This document shows positions 48,696-58,518 of a DNA stretch of 64,000 nucleotides, in pieces. Made by a program: the position numbers and the translations under genes. How positions within the stretch are numbered: position 1 is the first letter of the stretch; each line of letters opens with the position of its first letter. Origin of the DNA: Rhodococcus ruber NBRC 15591 (GTDB lineage Bacteria > Actinomycetota > Actinomycetes > Mycobacteriales > Mycobacteriaceae); contig NZ_BCXE01000013.1 of the NCBI RefSeq assembly GCF_001894945.1, positions 62,001 through 126,000 on the forward strand, in the 5' to 3' direction. Below the pieces are notes generated by a model that saw nothing but the letters and a program-made list of their open reading frames with translations, was not told the origin of the DNA and did not search any database.

Positions 48696-48743
48696 CTTAC
48701 AGCCGTAAGCCTAATGTCGCCAGACAAGACTTACATGTGTAAG
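48696..48743. promoter_or_regulatory. Twin TetR operators
   Basis: CTTAC-AGCC-GTAAG (48696-48709) and CTTACA-TG-TGTAAG (48730-48743), centres 34 bases apart, between the divergent regulator and oxidoreductase genes. The second ends at the ribosome binding site of the oxidoreductase. Confidence 0.7.
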
Positions 48744-48752
48744 GGAGGGCTT

Positions 48753-49706
48753 GTGAAGGCTGCAGTTGTCGACAGGTACGGGCCACCGCACGTCGTCCGC
48801 GTCGCAGAGGTGCCCACCCCGACCCCCAGGGACGCGGAAATCCTTGTCCGCGTCGCCGCCGCGGCCGTGACGGCCGCGGACTCGCGGATCCGCGCGGCTC
48901 GCTTCCCGAGCGGGTACGGACCGTTCGCCCGACTGATGTTCGGTGTGTTCCGGCCCCGGCGAAAAATCCTGGGCAGCACCTTCTCCGGTGTCGTCGAGTC
49001 GGTCGGGGCGAAGGTCGGCGGGTACTCCCGCGGCGACGAGGTGTGCGGCATGACCGGACTCGCGATGGGGACGCACGCGGAGTACGTCACGGTCGCGGCG
49101 GAGCGGGTGGTCCGCAAACCGGCAGCGGTCAGTCACACCGATGCAGCGGCGCTGCTGTTCGGCGGGAGCACCGCGCTGCACTTCCTGCGGGACAAGGCCG
49201 CGGCGGGACGCGGCGGTTCGGTGCTCGTGAACGGGGCGTCGGGTGCGGTCGGAACCAGCGCCGTCCAGCTGGCCAAGCATTTCGGCGCCACCGTCACGGC
49301 CGTCACCAGCACGCCCAACGTCGGCCTCGTCGCCGGACTCGGCGCCGACACGGTCGTCGACTACACGGTCACCCCGGTGTCCGACCTGACAGACCGGTTC
49401 GACGTCGTACTCGACACCGTCGGCAACCTCACCCCCTCGTCCGGCCGGACGCTCCTGACCGACGGGGGCGTTCTGCTGCTTGCGGTGGCGAACCTGTGGG
49501 AGACGCTGCGCCCCGGTGCCGATGTCAAGGCGGGCGCTGCGCCCGAGCGAACCGAGGACTTCGAGTTCCTCCTGGAGTTGTCGGCCGCCGGCCGGCTCGT
49601 CACCGTCACCGACGACATCGGGGGACTCGAGCAGATCGTCTCGGCCCACGCGCGAGTGGACTCCGGCCACAAGGTCGGCAACCTCGTCGTCCGACCGGCG
49701 GGGTGA
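48753..49706 (+). CDS. NAD(P)H-dependent quinone-oxidoreductase-type MDR protein
   Basis: A 317-residue zinc-independent medium-chain dehydrogenase/reductase. N-terminal GroES-like part (MKAAVVDRYGPPHVVRVAEVP) and a Rossmann motif VLVNGASGAVGTSAVQLAKHFGA around residue 145; the zinc-ligand cysteine cluster of alcohol dehydrogenases is missing. GTG 48753 follows AAGGGAGGG; the ATG at 48735 lies inside the operator. The substrate is probably an enone or quinone, by family. Likely induced when the divergent TetR releases. Confidence 0.88.
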   Translation: MKAAVVDRYGPPHVVRVAEVPTPTPRDAEILVRVAAAAVTAADSRIRAARFPSGYGPFARLMFGVFRPRRKILGSTFSGVVESVGAKVGGYSRGDEVCGMTGLAMGTHAEYVTVAAERVVRKPAAVSHTDAAALLFGGSTALHFLRDKAAAGRGGSVLVNGASGAVGTSAVQLAKHFGATVTAVTSTPNVGLVAGLGADTVVDYTVTPVSDLTDRFDVVLDTVGNLTPSSGRTLLTDGGVLLLAVANLWETLRPGADVKAGAAPERTEDFEFLLELSAAGRLVTVTDDIGGLEQIVSAHARVDSGHKVGNLVVRPAG

Positions 49707-49753
49707 CCGCACCGCTTCGAAGCCGAGGATTCTGCCGAGCCGGCGGCGCTGCG

Positions 49754-50422
49754 ATGCCGGAAACTGGGCTGATGACGATGTTCACCCCCATCAGCCCGGC
49801 CGTCCTTGCCGACGCCATCGCCGAGCGCGCCGCCGGGCACCACGGACGGGTGTGTGTCGCGATCTCCGCCGCCGACGCGGCCGCACCGCTGGATCTGGCC
49901 GAGCAGGTGGCCGCCCGCCTGCGCGTCGAGGGGCGGCCGGCGGCCGTGCTGTCGCTGCACGACTTCGTGCGCCCGGCCTCGCTCCGGTTCGAGCACGGGC
50001 GCACCGACCAGGAGAGCTACCGCGCGAACTGGTTCGACTTCGGGGCGCTCGACCGCGAAGTGGTCCGGGGCCTGCGGGAGAACGGACGGTGGCTGCCGAA
50101 ACTGTGGGACGAGGTGGAGGACCGGTCGGCACGCGCGCGGCGGATCGACGCTCCCGACGGTCAGGTGCTGACGATCGCCGGGCCCATGCTGCTCGGTCGG
50201 GGACTGGGCTTCGACGTCACGGTGCACCTCGCGATGTCGCAGGCCGCGTTGGATCGGCTGACGCCCGCCGAGGACCGCTGGACGATCCCGCCACTGCTCG
50301 GGCACGACGCCGCGACGGCCGCCGACGCCGACATCGTCGTGCGGTACGACCACCCGGACCGGCCGGCGATGCACGCTGCCGGTGCGGTCGGCGGGGACCG
50401 GCGAGCCGGGCGGGGGCGATGA
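49754..50422 (+). CDS. Uridine-kinase-like protein lacking the P-loop
   Basis: About 222 residues resembling actinobacterial uridine-kinase-like proteins: SLHDFVRPASLRFEHGRTDQESYRANWFDFGAL and WDEVEDRSARA are family segments. The expected Walker A (GxxGxGKT/S) is replaced by VAISAADAAAPLDLA (from residue 35), so it probably does not bind ATP in the usual way. The start is uncertain (ATG 49754, 49772 or 49778; none has a good ribosome binding site). The C-terminal end runs into a 25-bp tandem repeat that supplies the stop codon. Possibly a degenerate enzyme. Confidence 0.6.
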   Translation: MPETGLMTMFTPISPAVLADAIAERAAGHHGRVCVAISAADAAAPLDLAEQVAARLRVEGRPAAVLSLHDFVRPASLRFEHGRTDQESYRANWFDFGALDREVVRGLRENGRWLPKLWDEVEDRSARARRIDAPDGQVLTIAGPMLLGRGLGFDVTVHLAMSQAALDRLTPAEDRWTIPPLLGHDAATAADADIVVRYDHPDRPAMHAAGAVGGDRRAGRGR

Positions 50423-50490
50423 ACCCGTGACCGGGCGGGGGCGATGAACCCGTGACCGGGCGGGGGCGATGAACCCGTGACCGGGCGGGC
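50407..50490. repeat. 25-bp tandem repeat, three copies
   Basis: The unit contains CGGGGGCGATGAACCCGTGA and repeats every 25 bases (GAT at 50418, 50443 and 50468). It lies between two convergent genes; the first copy includes the stop of the uridine-kinase-like gene. Period 25 is not a multiple of three. The rest of the gap to 50592 shows nothing recognisable. Confidence 0.9.
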
Positions 50491-50592
50491 CCGGAGGCCG
50501 GACAGCCGGAAGACCGCACACACGTGCCGCCTGGTCGAGCCCGGGCCGGCGACGAACGGACCCTCCGCGCGCCGCGGCCCTTGTCCCCGCCG

Positions 50593-51075
50593 TCAGAGCT
50601 TGTAGCCGATCGTCCGCAGCAGGGCCTTGCGGTCGGCGACATCGGCGCTCGTCTCCACGCCCACGGGCGGGTTTCCGTCGATCACCCCGGCGATGCCCCG
50701 ACCGAGATCGGTCTCGGCGACGATGATCTCGACCGGGTTGGCCGTGGCGCAGAAGATGCCGCAGACCTCCGGTACCTGCTTCAACGTGTTCAGGAAGTTC
50801 ACCGGGTACCCGTCCTCGACGAACACGAAGAACGAGTGACCCGCGCCCACCGCCAGGGCGTTGCGCCGGGCCAACTCGACGAGCCGGTCGTCGTTGCCGG
50901 AGAAGCGCACGAGGCGAGGCCCGGACGCCTCGCAGAACGCCACGCCGAACCGCAGGTGAGGACTCACCCCGGCCAGTGCTTCGTGCAGATCCTCGACGGT
51001 CTTGACGAAGTGGGCCTGCCCGACGACGACGTTCATGTCGTCGGGCTTGTCGATCGCCACGATGTGCAACTCCAC
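50593..51075 (-). CDS. Adenosine-specific kinase family protein
   Basis: A 160-residue protein of the adenosine-specific-kinase family (PF04008 type), known mainly from archaea and scattered bacteria. Recognised from [60 protein letters not shown] and the [12 protein letters not shown] stretch. It contains no P-loop; biochemical support for the kinase function is thin. The GTG start at 51075 follows GAGGAGGCG; the frame is open upstream without a start as good. Confidence 0.85.
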   Translation of the reverse strand: MELHIVAIDKPDDMNVVVGQAHFVKTVEDLHEALAGVSPHLRFGVAFCEASGPRLVRFSGNDDRLVELARRNALAVGAGHSFFVFVEDGYPVNFLNTLKQVPEVCGIFCATANPVEIIVAETDLGRGIAGVIDGNPPVGVETSADVADRKALLRTIGYKL

Positions 51076-51374
51076 GATCGCCTCCTCGGATGCCCTGCGG
51101 ACCGACAGACGTCGCCAGTCAGTCTGCCCGGCCGCGCCCCTCGGGGCAACGATCCCGCAGTCGGCGCCGAACGGAAGCTCTACCGCCGAACCTTCGGCGG
51201 GCGTCCCGGCACGGAGCATCCCGATCCGACCGTCCGGAGGACTTTCTCCCTCGGACCCGGGCGGGTCGACCGCCGGCACCGCACGCCCACGATGCGGGGC
51301 GTGAGGACCAATGCCCCTATGCCGGTCGTCCGGGGCGGCGCATGATCGGCTCGACGCGAACGGAGGGAGCGGCC

Positions 51375-53167
<1,793 letters not shown>

Positions 53168-53171
<4 letters not shown>

Positions 53172-54181
53172 CCAGCGACCGGATCGGCGCTCACGCCGCC
53201 GGATTCCCCTACGACCGCGAGTTCGCGCTCCGGCTGCTGGCCGACATGCTGCGCATCCGGCGGATGGAGGAGAAGGCCGCCGAACTCTACGGCGCCGGCA
53301 AGATCCGCGGATTCCTGCACCTGTACGTGGGGGAGGAGGCCGTGGCAGTCGGGGCCCTGCACGCACTCGATCGCGGCGACACCGTCGTCGGTACCTACCG
53401 TGAACACGGGCACGCCCTCATCCACGGGTTGTCCATGAACGCGATCATGGCCGAGATGTTCGGCAAGCAGGAAGGCTGCTCCCGCGGTCGCGGCGGTTCG
53501 ATGCACCTGTTCGACGCCGCCACCCGCTTCTACGGCGGCAACGCGATCGTCGGTGGCGGCCTGCCGCTGGCGGTGGGCCTGGCGCTGGCCGACAAGATGC
53601 AGTCGGCCTCGAGGGTCACCGCCTGCTTCTTCGGCGAGGGAGCGATGGCCGAGGGCGCGTTCCACGAAGCGCTCAACCTCGCGGCCCTGTGGCAGCTGCC
53701 GGTCCTGTTCTGCTGCGAGAACAACCTGTACGCCATGGGCACCGCCCTGGCCCGGTCCGAATCGCAGACCGACCTGTGCGCCAAGGCCGCCGCGTTCGGT
53801 GTCCCCACCCTCCGGACGGACGGGATGGACGTGCTCGCCGTCCACGAGACGGCCCGGGCCGGGGTCTCCCACGTCCGCAGCACCGGCGGACCGATGTTCG
53901 TCGAGTTCCAGACCTACCGATTCCGCGCCCATTCGATGTTCGATCCCGAACTCTACCGGGACAAGGCCGAGGTCGAACGCTGGAAGGAACGCGGCCCCAT
54001 CCACACGTTCTCGGCGCGGCTGAAGGCGCTGAATCTGCTGACCGAGGAACAGTTCCTGCACCTCGACGCGCAGGCCACGGCCGAGGTCGACGCCGCCGTC
54101 GCCTTCGCCGAGGCCGGCACCTGGGAGCCGGAGTCCGACCTCCTGCGCGATGTGACCACACCGGCCGGGGAGGCGCCGTGA
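53168..54181 (+). CDS. 2-oxoacid (pyruvate/acetoin-type) dehydrogenase E1 alpha
   Basis: A 337-residue thiamine-diphosphate subunit. [32 protein letters not shown] and [11 protein letters not shown] open the family fold; the ThDP/Mg motif is [18 protein letters not shown] ... CENN; the regulatory-loop region SMHLFD is present. It is of the PdhA/AcoA type rather than the branched-chain type by length and by [12 protein letters not shown] and GTGA overlaps tie it to its neighbours. Confidence 0.9.
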
Positions 54182-55152
54182 AACTCAGCTATCGCGAAGC
54201 CCTGCGCGCCGCCCTGCACGACGCGCTCAGCACCGACCCGCGAGTGTTCCTGATGGGGGAGGACATCGGGCGGTACGGCGGCACGTACGCCGTGACCAAG
54301 GGCCTGCTCGACGAGTTCGGACCCGAACGCATCCGGGACACCCCACTGTCGGAACTGGGGTTCGTCGGCGCGGGCATCGGGGCGGCCCTCGGCGGGATGC
54401 GCCCCGTCGTCGAGATCATGACCGTCAACTTCAGCCTGCTCGCCCTCGATCAGATCGTGAACACCGCCGCCGCGCTGCGCCACATGTCGGGCGGCCAGTT
54501 CTCCGTGCCGATCGTGATCCGCATGGCCACCGGGGCCGGACGGCAACTGGCCGCGCAGCACTCGCACAGCCTCGAGGCGTGGTACGCACACATCCCCGGC
54601 ATCCGGGTCCTGGCCCCGGCAACCGTGCAGGACGCCCGCGGAATGCTCGCCCCCGCCCTGGCGGATCCGGACCCGGTCGTCGTGTTCGAGCACGCCCTGC
54701 TCTACAACACCACCGCCGACGTCGACCCCGACGAACCGGTCGACATCGACCGCGCGCGGGTGCTCCGGCCCGGCGGCGACGTGACCCTCGTCGCCTACGG
54801 TGGCACCGTCGGCAAGGCCCTCGCCGCCGCGGAAACGCTCGCGGGCAGCGGCATCGAGGCCGAGGTCGTCGACCTGCGGGTGCTGCGTCCGCTCGACACC
54901 GCCACCGTCGTGGACTCCGTCCGCCGCACCCATCGGGTGGTGGTCGTCGACGAAGGCTGGCGCAGCGTCGGCCTCGCCGCCGAAGTGACCACCCGGATCG
55001 TCGAGGAGGCGTTCTACGACCTGGACGCGCCCGTGGCCCGGGTGTGCAGCGAAGAGGTGCCGGTGCCCTACGCCCGGCACCTGGAACAGGCGGCGATCCC
55101 GCAACCGGAGAAGATCGTCGCCGCCGTGCTGGCGTTGACGGGCGAGAACTGA
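54178..55152 (+). CDS. 2-oxoacid dehydrogenase E1 beta
   Basis: A 324-residue transketolase-like beta subunit, partner of the preceding gene. Motifs: [55 protein letters not shown] with the [15 protein letters not shown] loop, and [16 protein letters not shown]. The GTG start overlaps E1alpha (GTGA). The E1 pair decarboxylates a 2-oxoacid and acylates the lipoyl arm of the next gene product. Confidence 0.92.
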   Translation: MKLSYREALRAALHDALSTDPRVFLMGEDIGRYGGTYAVTKGLLDEFGPERIRDTPLSELGFVGAGIGAALGGMRPVVEIMTVNFSLLALDQIVNTAAALRHMSGGQFSVPIVIRMATGAGRQLAAQHSHSLEAWYAHIPGIRVLAPATVQDARGMLAPALADPDPVVVFEHALLYNTTADVDPDEPVDIDRARVLRPGGDVTLVAYGGTVGKALAAAETLAGSGIEAEVVDLRVLRPLDTATVVDSVRRTHRVVVVDEGWRSVGLAAEVTTRIVEEAFYDLDAPVARVCSEEVPVPYARHLEQAAIPQPEKIVAAVLALTGEN

Positions 55153-55161
55153 GGAGGCGAC

Positions 55162-56394
55162 GTGTTCGAGTTCACCCTGCCGTCCCTCGGCGCCGACATG
55201 GACGAGGGCACCCTGACCGAATGGCGCGTCGCACCCGGTGACACGGTCGAGCGGGGCCAGGTGATCGCCTCGGTGGACACCGCGAAGGCGGAGGTCGAGG
55301 TCGAGATCTGGCGGGACGGGGTCGTCCACCGGCTGCTCGCGCAGCCGGGCGTGACCCTGCCGGTCGGCGCGGCGATGGCCACGATGCTCGAACCCGGGGA
55401 GGACGCTCCGCCCGTCGACGGGATCCCGGCGTCCGAGGCCCCGGCTGCGACACCCGTCCCCGCACCGGCTGTGGCGGCCCCCGTTCCCGCGCCCGCCGGT
55501 GCGGCCCCCGCCACCCGGCCCGCGCCGGCCGCGCGGCGGCGGATCTCGCCGGCCGCCCGCCGGCAGGCCCGGGCGCTGGGCGTCGACCTCGACACCGTGA
55601 CCGGCACCGGGCCCTGGCAGTCGGTGACGATCGAGGACGTCGATCGGGCGGCGGCCGCCCGTACCGCGGTCGCATCCGCCGCCCCGGCGCCCCCGCCCGC
55701 CGCGGCTCCGGCGAAGACCCCCGTCGACAAGGCCGCCGAGATGCGCCGCGCCGTCGCATCCGCGATGGGACGGTCCAAGCGGGAGATCCCGCACTACTAC
55801 CTCTCGGAGCAGATTCCGCTCACACGCGCCCTCGACTGGCTCACCGACTACAACGCGCAACGGCCGGTCACCGAGCGCGTCCTGCTTGCGGCGCTGCTGA
55901 TCAAGGCGGTCGCGCTGGCCACCCGGCGCTGTCCGGAGATGAGCGGATTCTGGACCGACGACGAGTTCCACCCGGCCCCGGCCACACACGTGGGGGTGGC
56001 GGTCTCCCTGCGCCAGGGTGGGCTGATCGCCCCGGCGATCCACGACGTCGCCGACCTCGCCCTGCCCGAACTCATGGCGGCTCTCGCCGACCTCGTCAAG
56101 CGCGCCCGGGCCGGATCGTTGCGCAGCTCGGAGATGTCCGACCCCACCGTCACCGTGACCAACCTCGGGGAGGAGAGCGTGGAGTCGGTGTACGGGGTGA
56201 TCTACCCGCCGCAGGTCGCGCTGGTCGGTTTCGGCAAGCCGACACGGCGCCCGTGGGTCGACGGCGACACCGTGCGGCCCGTATCGGCGGTCACCGCGAC
56301 CCTGGCCGCCGACCATCGGGTCAGCGACGGCCGGCGCGGCGCCCTGTTCCTGACCGAGATCGCCGAACTGCTCCAGCACCCCGAACGACTGTGA
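55162..56394 (+). CDS. Dihydrolipoamide acyltransferase (E2)
   Basis: A 410-residue E2 with a single lipoyl domain (K42 in VDTAKAEVEV), an Ala/Pro-rich linker, a peripheral-subunit-binding domain (RRISPAARRQARALGVDL), a second Ala/Pro linker and the catalytic domain with DHRVSDG (H385, D389). The E2 is short and single-lipoyl, as in acetoin or accessory complexes. The GTG start at 55162 follows GAGGAGG. No E3 is in the operon, so an unlinked dihydrolipoamide dehydrogenase must serve it. Confidence 0.92.
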   Translation: MFEFTLPSLGADMDEGTLTEWRVAPGDTVERGQVIASVDTAKAEVEVEIWRDGVVHRLLAQPGVTLPVGAAMATMLEPGEDAPPVDGIPASEAPAATPVPAPAVAAPVPAPAGAAPATRPAPAARRRISPAARRQARALGVDLDTVTGTGPWQSVTIEDVDRAAAARTAVASAAPAPPPAAAPAKTPVDKAAEMRRAVASAMGRSKREIPHYYLSEQIPLTRALDWLTDYNAQRPVTERVLLAALLIKAVALATRRCPEMSGFWTDDEFHPAPATHVGVAVSLRQGGLIAPAIHDVADLALPELMAALADLVKRARAGSLRSSEMSDPTVTVTNLGEESVESVYGVIYPPQVALVGFGKPTRRPWVDGDTVRPVSAVTATLAADHRVSDGRRGALFLTEIAELLQHPERL

Positions 56395-56403
56395 GGTGAG
56401 ATC

Positions 56404-56676
56404 GTGACCACCGACGAGACCGCTACCGGCGAACCCGCCGACCTCCGCGCCGCCGTCGTCGCCGCGATCGCCGACGTCGCCCCCGAGATCGAGGATCTCG
56501 AACTGGCGGGGGACCGGCCGCTGCGCCAACAGGTCGACCTCGACTCGATGGACTGGCTGAACGTGCTGATCGGCCTGCGATCGTCGCTCGGAGTGGACAT
56601 CCCCGAGGCGGACTACGCGCACCTGAGCACGCTCGACGGTCTCGTCGACTATCTGGCGCAGCGCCTCGGCCAGTGA
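56404..56676 (+). CDS. Acyl carrier protein of the E1/E2 operon
   Basis: A 90-residue acidic four-helix carrier protein. The phosphopantetheine serine is S48 in VDLDSMDWLNV. The N-terminal 15 residues are extra and polar. GTG 56404 is 9 bases after the E2 stop and behind GAGGTGAG. A carrier protein fixed to a 2-oxoacid-dehydrogenase operon is unusual; it suggests that the acyl group is handed to, or brought by, a phosphopantetheine arm. No polyketide or lipid-synthesis gene is adjacent. Confidence 0.85.
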   Translation: MTTDETATGEPADLRAAVVAAIADVAPEIEDLELAGDRPLRQQVDLDSMDWLNVLIGLRSSLGVDIPEADYAHLSTLDGLVDYLAQRLGQ

Positions 56677-57509
56677 ACCCCCCGGATCGGGTCCCCGACC
56701 GCCCGGCCGGGTGCATGCTGGGGAGTGCAACGACCGACGAGGATGCAGTCGTGGACGGGGACATGGCCGGGAACAACCCTCTGTGTGGGCGAGTCGGAGA
56801 GATCGCCGTGGCGCTGCGGAGGCTGTCCGACTCGCTCGACGAGGGCGACGAGCTGCCCGAACTCCTGCGGCGGCTCGTCGGCAACGTCGTGAAGATCGTG
56901 CCCGACGCCGGGAGCGCAGGGGTGACGGTGGTACGGAACGGTCGGCTCGAGACCGAGGTCTGCAGCAATCCGCTGGTCTACGAACTCGACCACGCGCAGT
57001 TCCTCGCCGGGGCAGGGCCGTGCCTCGACGCGGCGCGGAGCGGCCGGGTGGTCCGCGCGGACCGCGCGGAAACGCGGCGACGCTGGCCGGAATTCGCGGA
57101 GCGCGCGGAACAGTTCGGGACGGCGAGCTCACTGGCCGCCCCCCTGCGGATCGACGAGGAGACAGCCGGCTCGTTCAACCTCTACAGCGAGCACGACCAC
57201 GGATTCGACTCGCTGGACGAGACGCTGGTGGAGGTGTTCACGACGGCTGTGGAAACCGCGCTGCGGCAGGCCCGACGCGGTGCCCGCGCCCGGGCGGAGA
57301 TCGCGCAACTCGGTCGCGCCCTGCGGTCGCGTCCGACGATCGACCGCGCAGTCGGGATCGTCATGGCCGCTCGCGGACTGACCGCCGAGGAGGCCTTCGC
57401 CGTGCTGGTGCGGCAGTCGCAGCACGAGAACGTCAAGCTGCGCGACATCGCGGCCCGCCTCGTCGCCCGGCCCGTCCCCACCGGTCGGCCCCCACGCCCG
57501 GGGCCGTGA
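56673..57509 (+). CDS. GAF-ANTAR RNA-binding antiterminator-type regulator
   Basis: About 278 residues: a GAF sensor domain (roughly residues 45-195, with VTVVRNGRLETEV, GAGPCLDAARSGRVVR and SSLAAPLRI) and a C-terminal ANTAR domain (IAQLGRALRSRPTIDRAVGIVMAARGLTAEEAF ... SQHENVKLRDIA). ANTAR proteins bind dual hexaloop RNA and prevent termination. The frame opens at GTG 56673 overlapping the carrier-protein stop, but ATG 56715 or 56763 may be the true start since the first 40 residues look unconserved. The target RNA was not found in the window. Confidence 0.8.
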   Translation: MNPPDRVPDRPAGCMLGSATTDEDAVVDGDMAGNNPLCGRVGEIAVALRRLSDSLDEGDELPELLRRLVGNVVKIVPDAGSAGVTVVRNGRLETEVCSNPLVYELDHAQFLAGAGPCLDAARSGRVVRADRAETRRRWPEFAERAEQFGTASSLAAPLRIDEETAGSFNLYSEHDHGFDSLDETLVEVFTTAVETALRQARRGARARAEIAQLGRALRSRPTIDRAVGIVMAARGLTAEEAFAVLVRQSQHENVKLRDIAARLVARPVPTGRPPRPGP

Positions 57510-57573
57510 CCGGGCGGGGGCCCACCCGGTGAGGTACGGCCCGCCGCCGATTCGGGAAGAACCCCGAAAGCGA

Positions 57574-57598
57574 GGTTTCGCCGGTGTGCCCGGAGGTA
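57574..57598 (+). promoter_or_regulatory. SigB/SigF-like promoter of the DUF4383 gene
   Basis: GGTTT (57574-57578), 15-base spacer, AGGTA (57594-57598), one base off the GGGTA consensus, 62 bases before the start at 57660. Confidence 0.45.
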
Positions 57599-57659
57599 TC
57601 ACTCCGACAGCCGCAGCCGATCCGGCTCCGGTCACGTGTTCGAACGAAAGGAGCCGGCC

Positions 57660-58124
57660 ATGGCCGAGCACGCAGGACGAACTATGACCCGGACACCGGT
57701 GCAGACAGCCGCCCTCGCTGTCGGCGTGGTGTTCCTCCTCGTCGGCATTCTCGGGTTCATTCCCGGAATCACGACCAACTACGACACCATGACGTTCGCC
57801 GGACACGAGTCCGAGGCCCTCCTGCTCGGGATCTTCGAAGTCTCGATCCTCCACAACATCGTGCATCTGCTCTTCGGCGTGGCGGGCGTCGCGATGGCCC
57901 GCACGGTCGGTGCCGCCCGGTCCTACCTCATCGGCGGCGGCATCATCTACCTGGTGCTGTGGCTCTACGGCCTGATCATCGACAAGGACAGCTCGGCCAA
58001 CTTCGTGCCGGTCAACTCCGCCGACGACTGGCTGCACTTCGTTCTCGGGGTGGGCATGATCGCCCTCGGCTACCTCCTCACCCGCCGGACCACGACGCAC
58101 CGCGCCGTGCCCGGTACCCGCTGA
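57660..58124 (+). CDS. DUF4383 membrane protein
   Basis: A 154-residue protein with four hydrophobic helices. The segments LAVGVVFLLVGILGFIPGIT, ILHNIVHLLFGVAGVAMAR and NSADDWLHFVLGVGMIALGYLL are the DUF4383 pattern. The function is unknown; this family is common in actinobacteria and often stress-linked. ATG 57660 follows AAAGGAG. The upstream stress-sigma-like promoter suggests general stress induction. Confidence 0.82.
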   Translation: MAEHAGRTMTRTPVQTAALAVGVVFLLVGILGFIPGITTNYDTMTFAGHESEALLLGIFEVSILHNIVHLLFGVAGVAMARTVGAARSYLIGGGIIYLVLWLYGLIIDKDSSANFVPVNSADDWLHFVLGVGMIALGYLLTRRTTTHRAVPGTR

Positions 58125-58518
58125 CCGTCACCCCCCGACCGCCGGTCCTCGCCGCTCGCGGCGAGGACCGGCCGCGTTTCGCACCACCCCGCCGACGGAC
58201 ACGCGGCGATCGGCCTCGACCGCGGCGCGCCTGCCGAGCGGCGTTCACCTCCGCGGCCCGCTCCGGCGACGCTGGACCACCACGTAGACGACCACTCCGA
58301 CCAGAATGAGAATTCCCAGAATTTCCATGACCGTCGGATACCCGCCGTGCCCGAGGTGAAGCAGCACGGTCCGGAGCCGCAGCGAAACTCGTGGCGAGGA
58401 CCGCGCGGTCGGTCGCGTCGCAGTGGTCGACCGCCGAATCGGCGTCGCGCACCCGGAACGGGGGCCACAATCGTCCGCATGGATCGCGCGATGGCGCGGC
58501 AGACGGGAGTGGCGACCG
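58125..58518. other. 394-bp region before the ABC transporter
   Basis: Apart from one very short minus-strand membrane-protein frame (58245-58328) no gene is convincing. The longer minus-strand frames here have no conserved segment. Region 58361-58518 carries the promoter side of the transporter, without a clear -10. Confidence 0.5.
58245..58328 (-). CDS. Possible 27-aa single-helix membrane protein
   Basis: From ATG 58328 the frame encodes 27 residues: a single hydrophobic helix (ILGILILVGVVVYVVV) followed by a basic tail (QRRRSGPRR), the topology of many bacterial small membrane proteins. No strong ribosome binding site is present, so this is tentative. Confidence 0.35.
   Translation of the reverse strand: MEILGILILVGVVVYVVVQRRRSGPRR

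Noticed and set aside
53953-57132. A 1059-codon minus-strand frame across the E1/E2/ACP operon
   Set aside because: The translation is low-complexity Gly/Arg/Asp-rich, without domains; the plus-strand genes explain the sequence.
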